From Kitasatospora sp. MMS16-BH015 (GTDB lineage: Bacteria > Actinomycetota > Actinomycetes > Streptomycetales > Streptomycetaceae): a stretch of 64,000 nt of DNA. Each line of letters begins with the position of its first letter. Position 1 is the stretch's first letter. The notes below the pieces were generated by a model, which made no database searches, was not told where the DNA came from, and saw only the letters and a program-made list of their open reading frames with translations. The position numbers and the translations under genes are program-made. The DNA is taken from the NCBI RefSeq assembly GCF_002943525.1, contig NZ_CP025394.1, forward strand, positions 4,712,001 through 4,776,000, read 5' to 3'. Of this stretch, positions 42,064 through 49,578 are shown in pieces.

Positions 42064-42204
42064 CTACATTGTGTAGGACTTCCAGAAGTCCGCGATGACG
42101 ATCTTCCCCCGGAAGTCCGCCAGCGTCAGCTCCTTCCCTCCGGTGTTCAGCCAGCCACCAGCCCCGACCAACTCAGGGGCACGTACACGCGCGCGAGATG
42201 CCAT
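42064..42204 (-). pseudogene. Displaced 5' end of thioredoxin/NHL gene
   Basis: 46 codons begin MASRARVRAPELVGAGGW, closely matching the start of the gene at 32,516. They run to ADFW and then, past the recombination core, to KSYTM and a stop. About 36 of the first 41 residues are identical to the element-borne version, but the DNA differs at many third positions and is G/C-richer. It is the original host start, cut off by insertion. It may still be transcribed from the native promoter. Confidence 0.88.
42081..42090. other. Attachment site core, right junction
   Basis: The second TCCAGAAGTC. Combining element-side flanks of both junctions gives an attP with dyad symmetry: TGTAGGACTTC on the left against the complement of GAAGTCTAC on the right, centred on the core. 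Confidence 0.85.
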
Positions 42205-42393
42205 GGCCACATCCAACCCCATCGGGGCGCGGGCTGTTCCCGGGTGAGGAGTGTGCGGGGGAAGCGTGACGGAAGCGTGTGTTTCGGCCTGGCTGATGAG
42301 TTCGGGCGAGAACTGGTGATCGATGGACATGATCGCCGGAAGGGAAGGCGGGAATCCCCTGACAGCTCGGGTTTGTTTCGCTACGCTCTGTCC

Positions 42394-43197
42394 ATGTCTG
42401 ATCCTTGGGGTCCCGAACGAGTGGAGCGACTTCGGGAATCGTTGGCCCTCCTGAAAGGGGAACAGATCGAGTCCTTCTTCGACGATCATGGCCTTGGAGA
42501 TGCATATCGAAGACCCAGTGGCTGGAGTTCCAAGCTGCTGAAGGTCGAGGCGGCCTTCGCTGAGGCATTCACCCGTGGAGAGGAGTCATATCGAGCCTTC
42601 CTCGGCGAAGTGGAGGACTTTCGTGAACGTAGTGCAGCCGCCTCGGCGTCTGGTCGACCGAAGGCCGCCGGAAATGATCCGGGTAGAGCTCCTGAGCATC
42701 GGATGATCTTCATAAGCCACTCCTCGGAGGATGGGGACGTGGCTCGGTGGATGACGAATCTCCTCGTGCTCGGTGGGATGCCAAGGAGGCAGATATTCTG
42801 CTCCTCCGAAAGGTCCACCGGTATCCCATCCGGCGAGGGGATACGGACCTACCTGCGTCGGATGTTGATGCGATCCGACCTGGTCATCGAATTGATAAGC
42901 AAAAGCTTTTTGGAGCGGCCTTTCTGCGTGATGGAGATGGGGGCTGCGTGGGTGCTGGAGAGAAGTACGATTCCCGTGGTGGTGCCGCCATTGACCCTCG
43001 GTGAGGTGACGGGCAAGTTGGGCGATCTGCGCTTGGAATTGATCGGAGATGACATGGGGATCGATTCGGTGCTCGATGAGCTCCACGGGCGCCTCGTAGA
43101 CCTCTTCGACGTTCACCCCTCGCTGGCTGAATGGAATGCGGCGGCTCGGGATTTCAAGCAGCAGTGGGCCGATCGCCCGGCCGCCCTGGGCGGGTAG
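42394..43197 (+). CDS. TIR-domain protein, probable Thoeris ThsB-like
   Basis: The 267-residue protein has a helical N-terminal part (about 1-105, charged, no recognised family) and a C-terminal TIR domain. The TIR starts MIFISHSSEDGDVARWM and continues IFCSSERSTGIPSGEGI and RPFCVMEMGAAWVL, whose glutamate matches the catalytic residue of bacterial NADase TIRs. In Thoeris, TIR proteins make a nucleotide signal from NAD after phage infection. A two-TM macro-domain gene follows 69 bases later on the same strand, the type II layout. Base composition is lower in G+C than core neighbours. The extended N-terminus is unusual for ThsB and may sense the trigger. Confidence 0.85.
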   Translation: MSDPWGPERVERLRESLALLKGEQIESFFDDHGLGDAYRRPSGWSSKLLKVEAAFAEAFTRGEESYRAFLGEVEDFRERSAAASASGRPKAAGNDPGRAPEHRMIFISHSSEDGDVARWMTNLLVLGGMPRRQIFCSSERSTGIPSGEGIRTYLRRMLMRSDLVIELISKSFLERPFCVMEMGAAWVLERSTIPVVVPPLTLGEVTGKLGDLRLELIGDDMGIDSVLDELHGRLVDLFDVHPSLAEWNAAARDFKQQWADRPAALGG

Positions 43198-43266
43198 GGC
43201 TGTGCAACCTGGCGTCGTCGGCCGTTCCGGCGCCTCACCGGAGCGTCGTGGTCACCGCACAAGGCA

Positions 43267-44160
43267 ATGGGTACTGTGAACTTGTCCATCCCTGTCGTTC
43301 TCCGTAGTTCTGGCCGCTCCTTCGGGAGACTTCGGTGGTGGCGTTCACTCGCAGTCGATACTGCCATCGCATTCGGGTTCGCCTCCGGAGCCATTCGGCC
43401 ACTGCTTGCGCTCTGGCCGGATATCGATGTGCCGCCGTTCGAGGCGTCCGCGACGACTGCGGCGCTCTCGCTCGCCTGGGCTCTGGCGCGTGCGATGCCC
43501 CGGACCAGGGTCACTCGTTCCCTCGGTCGCCCTGATGTCGTGGTGGAGGTGAAGATCGGTAATCTATTCGACGAGCCCGGCCATTTGATCGTCGGCTTCA
43601 ACGACGTGTTCGACACGGACTGCACGGGGGGCAACATCATATCGCGGACCAGTATTCAGGGGCAGTTCTTGGAGCTGGTCTACTCAGGAGACAGGGAGCG
43701 CCTGGACGCCGATCTTTCGGTGGCGCTCGCCGGTGTTTCGGAATCGAGCCGTGAACTCAGGTCCCAGAAGCGGGCGGGCAAACTGGTCCGGTATCCAGTG
43801 GGTTCGGTGGCCGTGCTCTCGGAGCGCGAGCGAAGGTACTACTGCTCCGCCTACGGGAAGATGGGCAATGACCTGACGGTCCGTTCGAGCTTGGATGATC
43901 TCTGGTTGAGCCTGGGGGAGCTCTGGCGCGCGATCGAGATTTCCGGACGGCGGGAGCCCGTCGCGATGCCGGTCATCGGGTCCGAGATGGCTCGAATCGA
44001 TCATGTTGATCGGGAAGTGCTGATCAGGATGATCATCCTGTCATTTGTCGCCAGATCCCGTGAGCGGCTGATTGCCAAGAAGCTCACGGTCGTCGTGCAC
44101 CCCAGTGACGCGCACAGGGTGGACATGCTCGAGATGGGGGCCTTCCTCAAGGTCCTGTGA
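43267..44160 (+). CDS. Two-TM macro-domain protein, Thoeris ThsA-like (DUF6430)
   Basis: The 297-residue protein has two hydrophobic segments at about 25-50 and 58-78 (LAVDTAIAFGFASGAIRPLL; ATTAALSLAWALARAM). A macro-like domain follows with PDVVVEVKIGNLFDEPG, HLIVGFNDVFDTD and TSIQGQFLELVYSGD. This order matches DUF6430, described as the Thoeris ThsA macro domain of type II systems. There the macro domain binds the TIR-made ADP-ribose derivative and the membrane part kills or stalls the infected cell. ATG at 43,267 follows AAGGCA. Pairing with the TIR gene makes the assignment strong; activity is inferred. Confidence 0.82.
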   Translation: MGTVNLSIPVVLRSSGRSFGRLRWWRSLAVDTAIAFGFASGAIRPLLALWPDIDVPPFEASATTAALSLAWALARAMPRTRVTRSLGRPDVVVEVKIGNLFDEPGHLIVGFNDVFDTDCTGGNIISRTSIQGQFLELVYSGDRERLDADLSVALAGVSESSRELRSQKRAGKLVRYPVGSVAVLSERERRYYCSAYGKMGNDLTVRSSLDDLWLSLGELWRAIEISGRREPVAMPVIGSEMARIDHVDREVLIRMIILSFVARSRERLIAKKLTVVVHPSDAHRVDMLEMGAFLKVL

Positions 44161-44217
44161 CGCGGTCACGCGGCAAGATGGCGGGAGACAGTCCCGGCTC
44201 AGTGCGGAGGTTGCGGC

Positions 44218-44706
44218 GTGAAGTACGTGATGAAGGAGCGGATGTTCTCGCTCGGGGACGATCACTGGATCGAGGACGAGCGCGGGGAGAAGGCCTTCCT
44301 GGTGGACGGGAAGGTGCTGCGGCTCCGGGAGACCTTCGAGTTGAAGGACCAGGCCGGGCGGGTGGTGGCCGTGGTGAAGAAGAAGGTGGTGACCGTCCGG
44401 GACGCGATGAAGATCGAGGACGCCGAGGGGGAGGTGATCGCGACCGTCCGGGAGAAGCTGTTCACGCCGTTCCGGGACAAGTACAAGGTGGAGCTGGAGG
44501 CCGGCGGGGAGCTGGAGATCCACGGCAACCTGCTGGACCGGGACTACCGGATCGAGGACGAGCACGGGCGCGAGCTGGCCCAGGTCTCCCGGCGCTGGTT
44601 CAGCATCCGCGACGCGTACGGCATCCACGTCCACGAGGGCGGGGACACCGCGCTGCTGCTGGCGATCGCGGTCTGCCTCGACCACATGGTGGCCGAGGAG
44701 CACTGA
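44218..44706 (+). CDS. LURP-one-related (DUF567) protein
   Basis: The 162-residue protein follows the tubby-like LURP-one pattern of alternating strands: YVMKERMFSLGDDHWIEDE, FLVDGKVLRLRETFELKD, VVAVVKKKVVTVRDAMKIED, YKVELEAGGELEIHGNLLDR, and a final ALLLAIAVCLDHM helix. Bacterial members are uncharacterised scramblase-like, membrane-associated proteins. The start is GTG at 44,218. It is the first core-chromosome gene right of the Thoeris pair and is convergent with the ligase gene at 44,714. Confidence 0.88.
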   Translation: MKYVMKERMFSLGDDHWIEDERGEKAFLVDGKVLRLRETFELKDQAGRVVAVVKKKVVTVRDAMKIEDAEGEVIATVREKLFTPFRDKYKVELEAGGELEIHGNLLDRDYRIEDEHGRELAQVSRRWFSIRDAYGIHVHEGGDTALLLAIAVCLDHMVAEEH

Positions 44707-44713
44707 CGAACCG

Positions 44714-45934
44714 TCAGGTGATCAAGTGCGGCAGGAAGCGGGCGCCCTGATGGGTGATCAGGCTGTCGTCGGTCTCGCGGATGCCGAGGCCGGCGGCCTC
44801 GCCGTCCACCACCCAGGCGCCGAGCACCGGCCGGTGGCCGTCGAAGTCCGGTAGCGGGTGCAGCTGCTGGTAGCAGTGGCCCTCGGCGCCGTAGCGGTCC
44901 GGGTCGCCGGCCCACTCGGCCAGGCGGTCGACGGAGCCGTCGGGCCCCACGATCCGGACGCCCGCGCCCTCCCGGCCGAGCAGCGGCTTGGCGGCGTAGC
45001 CGGTGGCGGCCAGCTCGCGCGGGCTGTCCAGGTAGGCGGGCAGCAGGTTGGGGTGGCCGGGGTTGAGCTCCCAGAGCAGGGCGAGCAGCGCCTTGTTGGA
45101 GAGCAGCATCTTCCAGGCCGGCTCGATCCAGAGGGTCGAGCCGGTGCCGCCGCCCAGGTCGATGCCGCCGAGCAGCTGCGGCCCGAACTCCTCCTCGACC
45201 AGCCACTCCCACGGGTAGAGCTTGAAGACCGAGCGGATGTACCGGTGCTCCAGGTCGACGAACCGCCCGGTCAGCCCGTCCAGCCCGATGTCCTCCATCG
45301 CGATGCCGACGGTCTCGATGCCCGCCTGCTCGGCGGTCTCCTGGAGGTAGAGGGTGGTCATCCAGTCCTCGCCCTCGGTGTCCCCGCGCGAGTGCGCGAA
45401 GTGCACCGGGCCGGGCGGCAGCAGCGGCTTCTGCCGGGCCCAGGCGGCGACCAGCCGCTCGTGCAGCGAGTTCCACTGGTCGGCGGCCGGGTACAGCTGC
45501 TCCATCCAGAACCACTGCGGGCCGGCCGCCTCGATCAGCGAGGTCGGGGTGTCGGCGTTGTACTCGAAGAGCTTGGCCGGGCCGGTGCCGTCGTAGGCGA
45601 GGTCGAACCGGCCGTACAGCGAGGGTTGTTCGGCTCGCCGCCGCCAGGACTCGGCGATCACCTCGGCGACGCGCTGCGAGGTGATGCCGTACTCGGCGTA
45701 CCGCCGCTCCCGCACCACGTGCTCGACCGCGTCGAGGCAGAGCCCGTGCAGCTCCTCGACGACCTCCTCCAGGGCCTCCACCTCGGGGAGCGAGAACTCG
45801 TAGTACGCGCTCTCGTCCCAGTAGGCGTGCGGGCCGCCCTGGTTGCAGGGGTCCTGGCAGATCGCGTAGATCAGGCCCTGGCCCTCCACCTGGGCCTGCC
45901 AGTCGGGGCGGGGCGGGCGGGTGCGGCGGCGCAC
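44714..45934 (-). CDS. Glutathionylspermidine-synthase-like ATP-grasp ligase
   Basis: The 406-residue protein matches the C-terminal amide-ligase half of glutathionylspermidine synthase (YjfC/YgiC-like). Visible are YGRFDLAYDGTGPAKLFEYN, EYNADTPTSLIEAAG, WIEPAWKMLLSNKALLALLW, AKPLLGREGAGVRIV and CYQQLHPLPDF. These residues bind ATP and magnesium. Streptomycetes lack glutathione, so the substrate must be another peptide or amine. The GTG start is 5 bases after the lipoprotein stop, forming a two-gene unit with it. Confidence 0.88.
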   Translation of the reverse strand: MRRRTRPPRPDWQAQVEGQGLIYAICQDPCNQGGPHAYWDESAYYEFSLPEVEALEEVVEELHGLCLDAVEHVVRERRYAEYGITSQRVAEVIAESWRRRAEQPSLYGRFDLAYDGTGPAKLFEYNADTPTSLIEAAGPQWFWMEQLYPAADQWNSLHERLVAAWARQKPLLPPGPVHFAHSRGDTEGEDWMTTLYLQETAEQAGIETVGIAMEDIGLDGLTGRFVDLEHRYIRSVFKLYPWEWLVEEEFGPQLLGGIDLGGGTGSTLWIEPAWKMLLSNKALLALLWELNPGHPNLLPAYLDSPRELAATGYAAKPLLGREGAGVRIVGPDGSVDRLAEWAGDPDRYGAEGHCYQQLHPLPDFDGHRPVLGAWVVDGEAAGLGIRETDDSLITHQGARFLPHLIT

Positions 45935-45939
45935 GGCGG

Positions 45940-46242
45940 TCAGCCCCCGGCCGTGCCGCTGTGCGAGGGGCAGCCGAAGCCGCCGCGCTTGGTGGCGGCC
46001 TGGTCGAAGGTGCCGCCGCCGGCGGTCAGCGAGCCGGAGCCGCAGTAGTACCAGCGGCCGGTGGCGCCGGTGCCGCTGCAGGAGTGGTTGTCCAGCACCT
46101 TGAGGCTGCCCGGGTCCACGCAGCGCCGCGGCGCGTCGGAGGAGGAAGAGGAGCAGCTGGTCAGCGCCAGCGCGAGGGTGCCGACCATGCCCAGGGCGAC
46201 GGCACCCGAACGGCGGCGCCCGGGGGTGGGGGAGGGCGTCAT
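45940..46242 (-). CDS. Small secreted lipoprotein
   Basis: The 100-residue protein has a basic start (TPSPTPGRRRSG), a hydrophobic core and a lipobox LALTSC with cysteine at about 30. The short mature part has paired cysteines (RRCVDPGS, DNHSCSG, WYYCGSG, FGCPSHSG). Streptomycete genes of this size commonly precede glutathionylspermidine-synthase-like ligases; co-operon organisation suggests linked function at the membrane surface. No enzymatic motif. Confidence 0.8.
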   Translation of the reverse strand: MTPSPTPGRRRSGAVALGMVGTLALALTSCSSSSSDAPRRCVDPGSLKVLDNHSCSGTGATGRWYYCGSGSLTAGGGTFDQAATKRGGFGCPSHSGTAGG

Positions 46243-46282
46243 GGCAGGTGATGCTATCGAGCCGGTCGCACCATCTGCTTTT

Positions 46283-46358
46283 CAGGGGCGCGAGGAGCGG
46301 CGCGCAGCGGTGGCGCCAGGCCGATGCCTTCCGCTCTCGCGCAGTCCGCGCGCCCCTG
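46283..46358. repeat. Dispersed intergenic palindrome (copy 2)
   Basis: CAGGGGCGCG at the left pairs with CGCGCCCCTG at the right; GGCGCGCAG and CTCTCGCGCAGTCCG inside repeat the family pattern of the copies at 8,878 and 51,165. It lies between the stop of the GNAT gene and the lipoprotein start. Confidence 0.7.
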
Positions 46359-46363
46359 GGGGG

Positions 46364-46963
46364 CTAGCCCGCGGCCAGGCGGGCCGTCAGCCGCTCCCGG
46401 GCCTCCGGCCACTCGACCTCGCGCAGCATCGAGAAGTGCACGCTGTCCCGCCAGGTGCCGTCCGGCATGCGGCGGTGGCGGCGGAAGGTGCCCTCGTAGC
46501 TGGCGCCCAGGCGGCGGATGGCGTTCTGCGAGCGCTCGTTGTTGTGGTGGGTCTTCCACATCACGCGGCTGAAGCCCAACTCCTCGAAGGCATGGCGCAG
46601 GAGCAGCAGTTTCGCCTCGGTGTTGACGGGCGTGCGCCAGTACGGGCGGGCGTACCAGGTGCCGCCGATCTCCAGCTCCTCGTGCTTGGCGCTGAAGCCG
46701 AAGTAGCAGGTGATGCCGATGACCCGGCCGCTGATCAGGTCGGTCACGCCGAAGGGCACGCACTCCGCGTCGTTCAGCCGGGCCTCGACCAGGGCCCGCA
46801 TGTCGGCCTCGGTGTGCGGAGTCGAGTCCAGCTGCCAGCGCCAGACCTCCTCGTCGCCCCCGGCGATGCCGAAGAGGTCGGGCACGTCGTCCAGGGAGAG
46901 CGGCTCCAGGCTGATGTGGTCGCCGGTCAGGACGGTGTCGCGGGAAGGCAGCTTCGCAGTCAT
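46364..46963 (-). CDS. GNAT N-acetyltransferase (RimJ/RimL-like)
   Basis: The 199-residue protein shows the RimJ/RimL GNAT pattern: LEPLSLDDVPDLFGI, VIGITCYFGFSAKHEELEIG, WYARPYWRTPVNTEAKLLLL and FSRVMWKTHHNNERSQNAIR, with RLGASYEGTFRRH. These proteins transfer acetyl from acetyl-CoA to protein N-termini or small amines. ATG at 46,963 is chosen (GGGGACC upstream); GTG at 46,981 is possible. An inverted repeat just upstream suggests regulation. Confidence 0.88.
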   Translation of the reverse strand: MTAKLPSRDTVLTGDHISLEPLSLDDVPDLFGIAGGDEEVWRWQLDSTPHTEADMRALVEARLNDAECVPFGVTDLISGRVIGITCYFGFSAKHEELEIGGTWYARPYWRTPVNTEAKLLLLRHAFEELGFSRVMWKTHHNNERSQNAIRRLGASYEGTFRRHRRMPDGTWRDSVHFSMLREVEWPEARERLTARLAAG

Positions 46964-46982
46964 GGTCCCCACGGTAGCCACT

Positions 46983-47022
46983 CATTGCACTAGAGACAAT
47001 AGATGCCTGCACTAGTGCAATG
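46983..47022 (-). promoter_or_regulatory. Inverted repeat at GNAT promoter
   Basis: CATTGCACTAG and CTAGTGCAATG form a perfect 11-bp inverted repeat with an 18-base centre, 20 bases before the GNAT start. Half-sites of the form TTGCACTAG are typical of GntR-family operators; no such gene is adjacent. Confidence 0.45.
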
Positions 47023-47039
47023 GCTTCAGGTCATGCGAA

Positions 47040-47073
47040 AGCCCCGCCCACCCGGTGAGGGGTGGACGGGGCT
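47040..47073 (-). terminator. Hairpin after purA
   Basis: AGCCCCG-C-CCACCC pairs with GGGTGG-A-CGGGGCT (one mismatch) with a 6-base loop, 14 bases beyond the purA stop. Confidence 0.75.
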
Positions 47074-47086
47074 CTGCGCGGGCCGC

Positions 47087-48370
47087 TTACAGGAAGGAGT
47101 TGATCTGGATGGTCTCGGTTCGGCCGGGGCCGACGCCGATCGCGGAGATCGGGGCGCCCGACATCTCCTCCAGGGCCTTCACGTACGCCTGGGCGTTCTT
47201 CGGCAGCTCGGCGAAGGTCTTCGCCTTGCTGATGTCCTCGCTCCAGCCGGGCAAGTTCTCGTAGATCGGCTTGGCGTGGTGGAAGTCCGACTGGTTGTAG
47301 GGGAGCTCCTCCACCCGCTGGCCGTCGATCTCGTACGCGACGCAGACCGGGATCTCCTCCCAGCCGGTCAGCACGTCCAGCTTGGTGAGGAAGAAGTCGG
47401 TCAGGCCGTTCACGCGGGTCGCGTAGCGGGCGATCACGGCGTCGAACCAGCCGCAGCGGCGGTCACGGCCGGTGGTCACGCCGCGCTCGCCGCCGATCCG
47501 GCGCAGCGCGTCGCCGTCGGCGTCCAGCAGCTCGGTCGGGAACGGGCCCGAGCCGACGCGGGTGGTGTACGCCTTCAGGATGCCGATGACCCGGTCGATC
47601 TTGGTCGGGCCGATGCCGGCGCCGGTGCAGGCGCCGCCCGAGGTCGGGTTCGAGGAGGTGACGAAGGGGTACGTGCCGTGGTCCACGTCCAGCAGGGTGC
47701 CCTGGCCGCCCTCCAGGAGGACGACCTTGTTCGCCTTGAGGGCCTGGTCGAGCACCAGGGTGGTGTCGGCGAGGTATGGGCGGATCTTCTCCGCGTAGCC
47801 CAGGTACTCCTCGACGACCAGCTCGGCCGGGATGGCGCGGCGGTTGTAGAGCTTGACCAGCAGCTGGTTCTTGTCGTGGAGGGCCGCCTCGACCTTCTGG
47901 CGCAGGATCGACTCGTCGAAGAGGTCCTGCACGCGGATGCCGACGCGGTTGATCTTGTCGGCGTAGGTCGGGCCGATGCCGCGCCCGGTGGTGCCGATCC
48001 GGCGCTTGCCCAGGAAGCGCTCGGTGACCTTGTCCAGGGTGCGGTGGTACGGGGTGATCAGGTGGGCGTTGCCCGAGATCAGCAGCTTCGAGGTGTCGAT
48101 GCCCCGCTCGTCCAGGCCCTTGAGCTCGGAGAGCAGCACGCCCGGGTCGATCACGACGCCGTTGCCGATCACCGGGGTCACGTTCGGGCTGAGGATGCCG
48201 GAAGGCAGCAGGTGGAGGGCGTACTTCTGATCGCCGATGACCACCGTGTGACCGGCGTTGTTGCCGCCCTGGTAGCGGACGACGTAGTCGACGGAGCCAC
48301 CGAGCAGGTCGGTCGCCTTCCCCTTGCCCTCGTCTCCCCACTGAGCGCCAACGAGCACGAGTGCCGGCAC
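47087..48370 (-). CDS. purA: Adenylosuccinate synthetase
   Basis: The 427-residue enzyme converts IMP and aspartate to adenylosuccinate with GTP. Signatures are VGAQWGDEGKGKATDLLGG at the N-terminus (GTP loop), QGGNNAGHTVV, TTGRGIGPTYADK, EGGQGTLLDVDHGTYPFVT and GVTTGRDRRCGWFDAV. Length is typical and it is the first committed step to AMP. It diverges from the kinase-like gene at 48,497. A hairpin (48,434-48,461) lies in the shared leader. Confidence 0.97.
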   Translation of the reverse strand: MPALVLVGAQWGDEGKGKATDLLGGSVDYVVRYQGGNNAGHTVVIGDQKYALHLLPSGILSPNVTPVIGNGVVIDPGVLLSELKGLDERGIDTSKLLISGNAHLITPYHRTLDKVTERFLGKRRIGTTGRGIGPTYADKINRVGIRVQDLFDESILRQKVEAALHDKNQLLVKLYNRRAIPAELVVEEYLGYAEKIRPYLADTTLVLDQALKANKVVLLEGGQGTLLDVDHGTYPFVTSSNPTSGGACTGAGIGPTKIDRVIGILKAYTTRVGSGPFPTELLDADGDALRRIGGERGVTTGRDRRCGWFDAVIARYATRVNGLTDFFLTKLDVLTGWEEIPVCVAYEIDGQRVEELPYNQSDFHHAKPIYENLPGWSEDISKAKTFAELPKNAQAYVKALEEMSGAPISAIGVGPGRTETIQINSFL

Positions 48371-48433
48371 AGGCGTACACCCCTTCCGGTTGGGGCATCC
48401 TGCGTAGGCCGCAGTCTGCCCCGAGATAGACGA

Positions 48434-48461
48434 AGCCCCTGGCGCAGTAGCGCAAGGGGCT
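48434..48461. promoter_or_regulatory. Hairpin in purA divergent leader
   Basis: AGCCCCTGGCGC and GCGCAAGGGGCT pair almost perfectly with a 4-base loop between purA and the divergent kinase-like gene. It could be a leader element or insulator; no purine riboswitch motif is seen. Confidence 0.4.
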
Positions 48462-48496
48462 CTTGCACCGAGAGATTACCTGAGGAAGGACCGGTC

Positions 48497-49324
48497 GTGT
48501 CGTCCCTGTCCACGCCCGAATCCCGTGCCGTTTCTCCAGGTGGGCCGGACCCGTTGCTCGTGCTGCTCGACCCGGCGGCCAGGCAGGCCGACGGCGAGTC
48601 GGTGCGGATCGCCCGGGACGTGCTGCGCGGCGGAGCCGACTGCAAGGTGGCGCTGCCGGAAACGGGAGCCGAACTCGACCGGTTGTTGGCCCATCGTGGC
48701 CGTCGCCGACCGGTCGTGATCGGCTCTGATCAGGCACTTCAGCGGGTGCTCCAGTCGCTGCACCGCCAGCGCGAGCTCGGCGCGGAGGCCGTCGGCGTGG
48801 TGCCGGTGGGCCGGCCGGGAGCGGTCGGGGTGGCCCGCGCACTGGGCGTGCCGGGCGAGCCGGTGGCGGCCGCGCGGGCGGTGATCCGGGGCGGCGCGCG
48901 CAAGTTCGACCTGCTGGTGGACGAGGCCGGCGGGGTGGTGCTCGGCGGGGTCCGGATCCAGCCGAGGGGCCGCCGCGCGCCGCTGCGTTCGCTCTGGGCG
49001 AAACTGGCTGCGGCCGAGCGGGGGAGGGCGCCCGGCCGGGACGAGGAGCGCACCCGGCTCCGGATCGAGGCCGACGGCCGGCTGCTCGCCGACCTGCACC
49101 ACTCCGTCCGGCTGCTCCAGGTCAACCTGCCGGCCGACGCCGGGGTGATGGAGCTGGTGCTCCGCCGCCCGGGCACCGCCCACCGGCTGCGCGCGGCCAG
49201 CCTGACCGTGGCCGGCCCCGGCTTCGGCTACGAGGCGGACGGCTGCCCCTGCGGCCCGGTGCACAGCCGCACCTGGACGGTGCAAGCCGGCGCCTGGTCG
49301 CTGCTGCTCCCGAATGCGGCCTGA
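48497..49324 (+). CDS. Diacylglycerol-kinase-like protein, degenerate
   Basis: The 275-residue protein follows the DAGK catalytic fold (PLLVLLDPAARQADGES, VVIGSDQALQRVLQSLHRQR, AEAVGVVPVGRPGAVGVARAL) with a C-terminal beta-rich part. The nucleotide-binding GGDGT of active kinases is replaced by GSDQA, so phosphotransfer may be lost. The GTG start has AGGAAGGA 6 bases upstream. It lies between purA and purF. A regulatory or lipid-binding role is possible. Confidence 0.7.
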   Translation: MSSLSTPESRAVSPGGPDPLLVLLDPAARQADGESVRIARDVLRGGADCKVALPETGAELDRLLAHRGRRRPVVIGSDQALQRVLQSLHRQRELGAEAVGVVPVGRPGAVGVARALGVPGEPVAAARAVIRGGARKFDLLVDEAGGVVLGGVRIQPRGRRAPLRSLWAKLAAAERGRAPGRDEERTRLRIEADGRLLADLHHSVRLLQVNLPADAGVMELVLRRPGTAHRLRAASLTVAGPGFGYEADGCPCGPVHSRTWTVQAGAWSLLLPNAA

Positions 49325-49578
49325 GGCCGTCACCCACCGCGACGGTGAACCCCGCGTGAAGCCCGGGTGAGCAGCGTCACGTTCCGACCCTCGCGGACGG
49401 CGTGTCGCGAGCGGCCCGACCCCGTGCAGTGCTGGTCGCGCAAGGGCCGCCGAATTCCCGGGCCGGAAATGCCCCCATCGGTAAGGGGTTATGTCTACGC
49501 GCGTTGCTATTGGAACGCCCGATATCGGAGGGCTCCCCTGTTCGGGAAGCCGTACGGAACTGCCCTAGACTCGAAGGC

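Larger units (their letters stand above)
32393..42090. mobile_element. 9.7-kb integrative element with large serine integrase
   Basis: The segment is bounded by TCCAGAAGTC direct repeats and split host-gene halves. It carries a 512-residue serine integrase 38 bases inside the right end, a small resolvase, a P4/D5-type primase-helicase, a DUF6602 nuclease-like gene, an XRE/DUF5919 gene and several orphan small genes. No capsid, portal, tail, relaxase or FtsK-type transfer gene is visible. It is therefore best described as an integrated plasmid-like or phage-satellite-like element, not a prophage or a classical AICE. Codon use and G+C drop in parts, especially 34.5-36.5 kb. Confidence 0.88.

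Noticed and set aside
32393..42090. Complete prophage or classical AICE
   Set aside because: No structural phage genes, no FtsK-type transfer gene, no replication initiator of the RepSA type and no tyrosine integrase were seen.
44714..45934. True glutathionylspermidine synthetase
   Set aside because: Only the ligase half is present and streptomycetes make mycothiol rather than glutathione, so only the family name is used.
49325..49578. Purine riboswitch before purF
   Set aside because: No conserved purine-aptamer core or pairing arrangement could be recognised in this leader.
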